Shown here in pieces: positions 1-5,179 of a stretch of 5,552 nt of DNA. The translations under genes were made by a program, and so were the position numbers. Origin of the DNA: Actinomycetota bacterium (GTDB taxonomy: Bacteria > Actinomycetota > Thermoleophilia > Gaiellales > Gaiellaceae); the NCBI GenBank assembly GCA_003136795.1, contig PLDP01000286.1:6314-11865 (forward strand), in the 5' to 3' direction. A model generated the notes under the pieces. That model ran no database searches. It saw only the letters and a list, made by a program, of their open reading frames with translations, and was not told where the DNA came from. Position 1 is the first letter of the stretch, and every line of letters begins with the position of its first letter.

Positions 1-2
1 TG

Positions 3-1208
3 ATCGGTCTGCTCCTCGGCACCGAGGAGGATTGGCCCGCCGCGTTCGAGGCGCTGATCGCGCGCCTCGGCCCGGTCGACGGGCACCGGCTCGCCACCGA
101 GCGGATCGTCAACGAGCCGTTCGACCTCCGCTACACGCCGCGCTATTCGCTCGTGATCGACCGGCTCGCCTGGTGGTACGACCTGCCGCGCGCCTGGTTG
201 AAGAAGGTCTCGCTCGTCGACGACGTCTACCTGCTGAACAACCCCTTCACGTTCCAGGCGATGGAGAAGCACTCCGCCTACTGCGCGCTGATGCGACTCG
301 GCATTCGCGTGCCCGAGACGTGGCTGATCCCGCACAAGGTGCCGCCCTCGAACCCGCGCTTCCAGGAGACCGCAGACCGCTACAACGCGCAGTTCGACCT
401 GGAGGCGATCGGCGAGCACATCGGCTACCCGCTCTTCATGAAGCCGTTCGACGGCGGCCAGTGGGTCGGCGTCTCGCGCGTCGGCTCGGCCGAGGAACTG
501 CGCGCGCGCTACGACGAGTCCGGCGAGCGGATGATGCACCTGCAGACGGCGCTCGAAGACTTCGATGTTTTTGTCAGGTCATTGTCGATCGGCGCCGAGA
601 CGATGGCGATGTGGTTCGACCCGTCCAAGCCGATGCACGACAGATACCAGGTCAAGCACGACTTCCTCACGCCCGAGCTGGGTGATGAAATCGTCTCCAT
701 ATCGCGGCTCGTGAACGCGTTCTTCCGCTGGGAGTTCAACTCGTGCGAGACGATCATCAAGGACGGCGTCGCGTACCCGATCGACTACGCGAACGCCTCG
801 CCCGACGTCGCGCTGACGTCGCTGCACTACTACTTCCCGTGGGCGATGACGGCGCTCGTCCGCTGGAGCGCGTTCTGCGTGATCACGCGGCGCGAGATGC
901 AGATGAACCAGAACTCGCGCGCCTACTTCGAATACGGCGACCGCGACGACCTCTCCTACGACGAGAAGCTCGCCGCCTACCGCGCGCTCGCCGACGACTA
1001 CTTCCAGGTCGAGGCCTACGAGGAGTTCTGCGCCAAGCACCTCGCGCACCTGCCGGAGCTCGCGCACGAATGGTTCACGTCCGCCGAGTTCGACGACGTG
1101 CTCGTGCACACCGTGCGCTCGACGTTCCCCGCGCACGAGCAGGAGCACTTCGTCGAGCACTACCGCGGCCTGCTCGCCGCCTGGGCGCGCGACAACCAAA
1201 ACGTGTAG
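3..1208 (+). CDS. ATP-grasp domain protein, N-terminus cut by the window edge
   Basis: The frame is open from the left edge and ends at TAG 1206-1208, giving 401 visible residues. The first visible residues (IGLLLGTEEDWPAAFEAL) look like the opening beta strand and helix of this family, so probably only a few residues are missing. The GTG at 153 lies inside this continuous protein and is not taken as the start. Motifs fit an ATP-grasp fold: a VYLLNNP stretch (about 225-245), a LGIRVPETWLIPHK segment before the ATP-binding lobe, FMKPFDGG with the likely ATP-contacting Lys at codon 441, and a C-terminal metal/ATP site with Glu (codon 747) followed by YPIDYANASPD (Asp codon 783, Asn codon 792). 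A charged, helical tail of about 130 residues follows. ATP-grasp enzymes join a carboxylate to an amine or thiol through an acyl phosphate; the substrate here is unknown. There is no signal peptide or membrane segment in what is visible, so it is probably cytoplasmic. A patch of rare codons lies at 564-704. Fold confidence is high; the exact reaction is not known. Confidence 0.9.
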   Translation: MGLLLGTEEDWPAAFEALIARLGPVDGHRLATERIVNEPFDLRYTPRYSLVIDRLAWWYDLPRAWLKKVSLVDDVYLLNNPFTFQAMEKHSAYCALMRLGIRVPETWLIPHKVPPSNPRFQETADRYNAQFDLEAIGEHIGYPLFMKPFDGGQWVGVSRVGSAEELRARYDESGERMMHLQTALEDFDVFVRSLSIGAETMAMWFDPSKPMHDRYQVKHDFLTPELGDEIVSISRLVNAFFRWEFNSCETIIKDGVAYPIDYANASPDVALTSLHYYFPWAMTALVRWSAFCVITRREMQMNQNSRAYFEYGDRDDLSYDEKLAAYRALADDYFQVEAYEEFCAKHLAHLPELAHEWFTSAEFDDVLVHTVRSTFPAHEQEHFVEHYRGLLAAWARDNQNV

Positions 1209-1239
1209 GTTCACCCTGTCACTGCGGCGCCCATCCGAG

Positions 1240-1245
1240 AGGAGG
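1240..1245 (+). promoter_or_regulatory. Strong Shine-Dalgarno site of the papain-like gene
   Basis: AGGAGG sits 7 bases before ATG 1253 and fixes that start over the longer open frame that runs back through the ATP-grasp gene. Flanking CGAG (1236-1239) and CTCG (1247-1250) could form a 4-bp stem holding the site in its loop, too weak to claim regulation. It is the best ribosome binding site in the window. Confidence 0.85.
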
Positions 1246-1252
1246 CCTCGCA

Positions 1253-2011
1253 ATGGCTACCACAACGATCGCGGCGCAAAAGCTCGGCAAGCTGCCGGTG
1301 CGCACCGACGTGCGCACGCTCTCGCTCGCGCGCTACGTCGACAAGGCAAAGCTGCCCAGCCCACCGGACGCGTTCGACGAGACGACGCATGTCCACGACT
1401 GGCCGATGTACGCGAACGACCGCATCGGCGACTGCACGATCGCGGCTGCAGGTCACATGATCGAGGCGTGGACGGCGGCCGCGCAGGGGAAGCCCGTCGA
1501 GGTGCCCGAGACCGGCGTCCTCGCCGCCTTCGACCAGGTCAAGCAGGTCGACCCGGCGACCGGCGAGGCGGGGGCGGTCGTGCTCGACGTCCTGCAGCTC
1601 TGGCGCTCGAGCGGCATTGCCGGCCACAGCATCGGCGCCTACGCACGCGTGTCGGTGCACGACCACGAGCTCGTCCGCTCGGGCGCGTGGCTCTTCGGCG
1701 GGCTCTACCTGGGCCTGCAGATGCCGCTCAGCGCACAGAGCCAGCAGACGTGGGACTGGCCCGGGTCGCTGACCGGGCCGGCCGCGCCCGGATCGTGGGG
1801 AGGGCATGCCGTCGATGTCGTTCGCTACAGCGCGGACACGCTCACCGCCGTCACCTGGGGCAGGCTGCAGGAGCTGACGTGGACGTTCCTCGACCGCTAC
1901 TGCGACGAGGCGTACTGCATCCTCTCCGCCGACTTCCTCGACGGCGACCGTGCGCCGAACGGCTTCGACCTGGAGGCGCTGAAGGCGGATCTCGCGCTCG
2001 TCACCGCTTAG
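1253..2011 (+). CDS. Papain-like fold protein of unknown function
   Basis: This encodes 252 residues, starting at ATG 1253 behind AGGAGG. The sequence resembles a widespread family of bacterial proteins usually labelled hypothetical. Visible landmarks are a GDCTIAAAGHM motif with Cys61 at the start of a helix, a GSWGGHAVDVV strand with His185, and a TWG motif (201-203) in the place where papain has NSWG. That order (Cys helix, His strand, then a Trp-Gly turn) is the papain-like plan. The usual Asn before S/T-W-G is replaced by Val200, so a peptidase activity cannot be assumed; it may be an inactive or transferase-like member. Two more cysteines, 217 and 222, lie in a YCDEAYC segment. A NGFDLEALKADLA helix closes the protein. 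There is no signal peptide or membrane segment, so it is probably cytoplasmic. It lies 44 bases after the ATP-grasp gene and 17 before the response regulator and may be co-transcribed with either. The gene is certain, the fold likely, the function unknown. Confidence 0.9.
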   Translation: MATTTIAAQKLGKLPVRTDVRTLSLARYVDKAKLPSPPDAFDETTHVHDWPMYANDRIGDCTIAAAGHMIEAWTAAAQGKPVEVPETGVLAAFDQVKQVDPATGEAGAVVLDVLQLWRSSGIAGHSIGAYARVSVHDHELVRSGAWLFGGLYLGLQMPLSAQSQQTWDWPGSLTGPAAPGSWGGHAVDVVRYSADTLTAVTWGRLQELTWTFLDRYCDEAYCILSADFLDGDRAPNGFDLEALKADLALVTA

Positions 2012-2016
2012 TCGCC

Positions 2017-2022
2017 TACGCT
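2017..2022 (+). promoter_or_regulatory. Possible -10 box (TACGCT) for a leaderless response-regulator transcript
   Basis: TACGCT fits the actinobacterial -10 pattern TANNNT and ends 6 bases before ATG 2029. There is no purine-rich ribosome binding site in the 17-base gap after the preceding stop codon. This spacing is what is expected when transcription begins at the A of the start codon, giving a leaderless mRNA. I see no good -35 hexamer at the matching distance, so this stays tentative. Confidence 0.4.
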
Positions 2023-2028
2023 GACCGC

Positions 2029-2685
2029 ATGACCGAGACCGCGATTCTCGTGGTCGACGACGATGCGCCGATCCGGCGGATGCTCGACCGGACGCTCGCC
2101 GCCGAGGGATACGCGGTCGTGTTGGCTGCCGACGGCGGTGAGGCACTCGCCGCCGTCGAGCGGTCGGCGCCCGACCTGATCGTGCTCGACGTGACCATGC
2201 CCGGCCTCGACGGGCTCGCGGTCTGCCGGCGGCTGCGCGCGAAAGGGCTCGCCACGCCGGTGCTGCTGCTGACCGCGCGCGACGAGGTGTCCGCTCGTGT
2301 CACCGGGCTCGACGCCGGCGCCGACGACTATCTCGCCAAGCCGTTCGCCACCGAGGAGCTGCTCGCCCGCGTTCGCGCGCTGCTTCGCCGCCACGCGCCC
2401 GAAGAGCTGCTCGCGCTCGCCGATCTGACCTTCGATCCCGCGACGCGGGCCGTTCAGCGCGCCGGCCGCGAGGTCACGCTCTCGCCGCGCGAGGCCGACC
2501 TGCTCGAGCTGCTCCTGCGCAACGCGCGGCGGGTCGTGTCGAGGGAGCAGGCGATCGCGCAGATCTGGCAGGGCTCGACGCGCGCAAACACCGTCGACCG
2601 CGCCGTCACGAACCTGCGGCGCAAGCTCGGCGATCCGTCCCTGATCGAGACCGTGCGCGGGGTCGGGTTCGTGATCGGACGATGA
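2029..2685 (+). CDS. OmpR/PhoB-family response regulator
   Basis: This is a 218-residue DNA-binding response regulator of typical family length. The receiver domain (about 5-118) has the acidic pocket Asp10-Asp12, the phosphoacceptor Asp54 in LIVLDVTMPGLDG, the switch residue Thr82 in LLLTARD, and Lys104 in AKPF. A short linker leads to a winged-helix domain (about 123-218) with the TLSPREADLLELLLRN helix, the VVSREQAI segment, a recognition-helix region around residues 187-200 ending in NLRRKL, and the GVGFVIGR wing at the end. It should be phosphorylated by the kinase encoded next and then bind tandem direct repeats in DNA. The overall pattern is like MprA/PrrA-type actinobacterial regulators, but orthology cannot be settled here. 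The ATG is chosen because the receiver begins immediately after it; upstream in-frame sequence is arginine-rich shadow translation of the previous gene. No ribosome binding site is evident, in line with a leaderless message or coupling to the gene before. Its stop overlaps the kinase start as ATGA. Confidence 0.96.
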   Translation: MTETAILVVDDDAPIRRMLDRTLAAEGYAVVLAADGGEALAAVERSAPDLIVLDVTMPGLDGLAVCRRLRAKGLATPVLLLTARDEVSARVTGLDAGADDYLAKPFATEELLARVRALLRRHAPEELLALADLTFDPATRAVQRAGREVTLSPREADLLELLLRNARRVVSREQAIAQIWQGSTRANTVDRAVTNLRRKLGDPSLIETVRGVGFVIGR

Positions 2686-4010
2686 GCCTTCGCCTCCGCT
2701 CGATCCTCGCCGCGGCGATCTCGACGATGCTCGCGGTCGTCGTGCTCGGCTCGGCCGTCGACGTGCTCGTCGCGCGCCACCTGCACCGCGGGCTCGACAA
2801 GACACTGCGCACGCGGGCCGTCGAGGTCGCACAGCTCGCCGCGTCGGCGCCGGCGCTCGTCACGCAGCCGGGCGCGCTCGATGCTCCGGTCGGCTCGACG
2901 CAGGCCATGGTCGAGGTTGTCGACCGCCGCGATCGCATCGTCTCGCGCTCGCTCTCGCTCGGGGGGCGCGTGCTGCCACGCACGATCGCCAAGGAGGCGA
3001 TCGCAAGCGGAAAGGGGCACTACGAGACGATCGACTTCGGCGACGACCGCCTGCGTATCTACTCGGCGCCGCTCGCGGACGTCGCCGGCGGCGGGGCGGT
3101 GCTCGTCGCCGCGTCGACCGCGGATGTCGTCGACACGATTCACACGCTGCGAGCGCTGACGCTACTCGCGGCGCTGCTCGCCGCGGGGATCGGCGGTGCG
3201 GCTGTCGCGTTGCTGATCCGCGGCGCGCTGCGCCCGCTTGTGCGCCTGGATCGTGCGGCCGCGGAGATCGGCCGCAGCGGCGACGCGCGGCGGCGGCTGC
3301 CGGACCCGCAGCGCCACGACGAGGTCGGACGGCTCGCGACGACGCTGAACACGATGCTCGAAGGGCTCGAGCATGCACGCGAGGCGGAGCGCCGCTTCCT
3401 GGCCGACGCCTCGCACGAGCTGCGCACTCCGCTCACAGCGCTGCGCGGTAACGTCGCGCACCTCGCCCGGCACGGCGCGACGGCGGCGCTCGTCGCCGAC
3501 CTCGAGTCCGACGCGGAGCGGCTCGCACAGCTCGCCGACGACCTGCTCGCGCTCTCGCGCGAAGAGGCGGCCCCTCCGCCCGACGAGGATGTCGCCCTCG
3601 ACGAGCTCGCCCGCGCGGTGGCCGGGGAGGGCGTCGCGGTCAACGCGGAGCCGGTGACGGTTCGCGGCGACCGCGCCGCGCTCGAGCGGGCGCTCGGCAA
3701 CCTGCTCGAGAACGCGCGCCGCCACGGCAGCGGCGTCATCACCGTTTCGGTCGCCCGTCACGACGGCAGCGCAACCCTGAGCGTGGAGGACGAAGGGCCG
3801 GGGATCGCCGCCGACGACCACGAACGCGTCTTCGAGCGCTTTTACGGCCGGGGATCGGGTCTCGGCCTCGCGATCGTCCGCGCCACGGCCGAGCGCCACG
3901 GGGGCCGGGCCTACGTCGAGGGCTCGCGCGTGACGATCGAGTTCGTCAGGAAAGCTTCAGAGTCCTTGAGCGATCCTGCTCGTCAGGAACGAGAGAAAGG
4001 ATTGCCGTGA
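2682..4010 (+). CDS. Sensor histidine kinase with HAMP domain, partner of the response regulator
   Basis: This is a 442-residue membrane kinase. In order it has a first membrane helix (about 8-30), an extracytoplasmic sensor of about 120 residues (33-155) with no recognisable ligand motif, a second helix (about 158-179), a HAMP linker (about 180-233, with DEVGRL at 213-218), a dimerisation and phosphoacceptor helix with DASHELRTPLT (His245), and an ATP-binding domain with N box NLLENARRHG (Asn344), DEGPGIA (Asp370), F box VFERFYG (383-389) and G2 box GSGLGLAIV (391-399). It should autophosphorylate on His245 and pass the phosphate to Asp54 of the regulator. ATG 2682 overlaps the regulator stop by 4 bases, so translation is probably coupled. 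Two oddities stand out. The ATP lid between F and G2 boxes is almost absent (one residue, R390). The last 19 or so residues, after EFVRK, are hydrophilic and lie beyond the usual domain end; their DNA carries repeats that look regulatory. The final TGA overlaps the next GTG. Confidence 0.96.
   Translation: MSLRLRSILAAAISTMLAVVVLGSAVDVLVARHLHRGLDKTLRTRAVEVAQLAASAPALVTQPGALDAPVGSTQAMVEVVDRRDRIVSRSLSLGGRVLPRTIAKEAIASGKGHYETIDFGDDRLRIYSAPLADVAGGGAVLVAASTADVVDTIHTLRALTLLAALLAAGIGGAAVALLIRGALRPLVRLDRAAAEIGRSGDARRRLPDPQRHDEVGRLATTLNTMLEGLEHAREAERRFLADASHELRTPLTALRGNVAHLARHGATAALVADLESDAERLAQLADDLLALSREEAAPPPDEDVALDELARAVAGEGVAVNAEPVTVRGDRAALERALGNLLENARRHGSGVITVSVARHDGSATLSVEDEGPGIAADDHERVFERFYGRGSGLGLAIVRATAERHGGRAYVEGSRVTIEFVRKASESLSDPARQEREKGLP
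3943..3989 (+). promoter_or_regulatory. Candidate response-regulator operator inside the 3' end of the kinase gene
   Basis: Three similar pentamers, GTCAG (3945-3949), TTCAG (3956-3960) and TTGAG (3966-3970), follow each other at 11 and 10 base steps, which is one helical turn. The last two sit in matching hexamers, CTTCAG and CTTGAG. OmpR/PhoB-family dimers are known to bind head-to-tail repeats with about this period. The segment is less GC-rich than its surroundings and lies just upstream of the GTG of the LolA-like gene. I see no clear -10 hexamer behind it, so an operator is more plausible than a complete promoter. Confidence 0.35.
3943..3989 (+). repeat. Exact 10-bp direct repeat TCGTCAGGAA, copies 37 bases apart
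   Basis: The copies are 3943-3952 and 3980-3989 and are identical. They bracket the TTCAG/TTGAG array. The second copy also takes part in two short overlapping inverted repeats: TCCTG (3974-3978) with CAGGA (3984-3988), and CTCGT (3979-3983) with ACGAG (3989-3993). Confidence 0.55.
3996..4001 (+). promoter_or_regulatory. Ribosome binding site deciding the GTG start of the LolA-like gene
   Basis: AAAGGA, within the purine run GAGAGAAAGGA, lies 5 bases before GTG 4007. It supports GTG 4007 as a true start even though it overlaps the kinase stop codon, so this gene can be initiated independently as well as by coupling. Confidence 0.75.
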
Positions 4011-5179
4011 AGATCTTCCGCACGCTCCCAACTGGCCGTCTGATTGCCCTTTCGGTCGTGGTCGTCGTCGTGCTCACCGGCGCCGCGGTCGCCGTCGCGT
4101 CTCGCGGCGGCAGCGGCTCGACGCCGCCGCCGAAGCCGCTGGCGCAGGCGTTGCACGACGCGCTCGGCGCAGCTGAGCCGGCAGGCGTGACCGCGCGGAT
4201 CTCCTTCACGAACAAGCTCTTCCCGTCGGGCGCGCTGACGGGTCAGACGGGGTCGGCTCTGATGACCGGCGCGACCGGTCGTCTCTGGGCGAACGCGAAC
4301 GGCGGCCGGCTGGAGCTTCAGTCCGATGCCGGTGATGCGCAGATCGTCTGGAACGACACGAAAGTGACCGTGTACGACGCAACGTCGAACACCGCCTACG
4401 TCGCCGACCTGCCGCAGAAGACGGGCAGCACAGGCACGACCGCACCCGCGGTGCCGACGCTCGACGAGATCACGACCTTCCTCACCGACCTCGGCAAGCA
4501 CTGGACCGTCTCGGGCGCCGAGCCGTCGAACGTTGCGGGCCAGGAGGCCTACACCGTGACGGTCTCGCCGAGCCATGACGGTGGCTTGCTCGGCTCGGTC
4601 GAGCTCGCCTGGGACGCCACGCACGGCACGCCGCTCAAGGTGGCCGTCTATGCGCAGGGCTCGTCGGCGCCGGTGCTTGCGCTCGAGGCAACCGACATCT
4701 CGTTCGGTTCCGTTCCCGATTCGGACATCGCGGTCTCGCCGCCGGCCGGCGCGAAGATCGTCGATCTCTCGTCGCAGGCCGGAAGCGGCACCTCGGGGAG
4801 CGGACCCGCTCCGATCACCGGACTCGCCGCCGTGCAGGCTGCCGCGCCGTTCCCGGTCGTGGCGCCCGACACGCTCGTCGGCCTGCCGCGCCAGGACGTG
4901 CGGCTGGTCGGCCCCGCCGACTCGCAGTCGGTGCTCGTGGCCTACGGCCAGGGGCTCGGGGCGATCATTGTCGTCGAGCGCAAGCAGGACACGAGCAAGG
5001 CCGGCCAGGCGGGCATGCTCGATGCGCTCCCGTCGGTGTCGCTTGACGGTGTGACCGCGCACGAGCTCGCGACGCAGCTCGGTACGGTGCTCGGCTGGGA
5101 TTCGGCCGGCGTCTCCTACATCCTCGCCGGTTCGATCCCGACGTCTGCTGCCGAGTCGGCGGCGCGCTCGCTCAAGTGA
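4007..5179 (+). CDS. Membrane-anchored LolA-like (lipoprotein-carrier fold) protein
   Basis: This encodes 390 residues starting at GTG 4007. A short basic N-terminus and one hydrophobic helix (about 12-32, rich in Val/Ala) are followed by a Ser/Gly/Pro spacer and then an exported body. No cysteine occurs anywhere, so it is not a lipoprotein; it is either anchored by the helix or cleaved near VAVAS. Residues about 45-255 look like the beta-rich LolA/RseB-type fold that binds acyl chains or unfolded lipoproteins, with strands such as GRLWANANGGRLELQSD, AQIVWNDTKVTVYD and EAYTVTVSP. A Gly/Ser-rich linker (256-268) leads to a C-terminal domain (about 270-390) ending in SYILAGSIPTSAAESAARSL, which recalls the DUF4367-type end found in related envelope proteins. 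Its position between a two-component system and an ABC exporter suggests it works with that exporter at the outer face of the membrane, or helps sense the same stress. Family assignment rests on pattern recognition and is moderate; export is likely. The stop overlaps the ATPase start as GTGA. Confidence 0.85.
   Translation: MKIFRTLPTGRLIALSVVVVVVLTGAAVAVASRGGSGSTPPPKPLAQALHDALGAAEPAGVTARISFTNKLFPSGALTGQTGSALMTGATGRLWANANGGRLELQSDAGDAQIVWNDTKVTVYDATSNTAYVADLPQKTGSTGTTAPAVPTLDEITTFLTDLGKHWTVSGAEPSNVAGQEAYTVTVSPSHDGGLLGSVELAWDATHGTPLKVAVYAQGSSAPVLALEATDISFGSVPDSDIAVSPPAGAKIVDLSSQAGSGTSGSGPAPITGLAAVQAAAPFPVVAPDTLVGLPRQDVRLVGPADSQSVLVAYGQGLGAIIVVERKQDTSKAGQAGMLDALPSVSLDGVTAHELATQLGTVLGWDSAGVSYILAGSIPTSAAESAARSLK

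Noticed and set aside
32..685. 217-residue open frame on the + strand over the ATP-grasp gene
   Set aside because: Arginine/alanine-rich shadow translation of the real frame, without any motif; the frame at 3-1208 carries clear ATP-grasp motifs.
743..1252. N-terminal extension of the papain-like protein back to 743
   Set aside because: The extra residues are arginine-rich shadow sequence of the ATP-grasp gene, and AGGAGG before ATG 1253 fixes the start.
1209..1252. Terminator between the ATP-grasp and papain-like genes
   Set aside because: No strong stem followed by a T run; only a 4-bp CGAG/CTCG pairing around the ribosome binding site.
1468..2028. N-terminal extension of the response regulator to 1468
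   Set aside because: The receiver domain begins directly after ATG 2029, and the upstream part is a shadow of the papain-like gene.
2008..2832. 274-residue antisense open frame over the response regulator
   Set aside because: Low-complexity Arg/Gly/Ala composition mirroring the codon bias of the sense gene; no motif.
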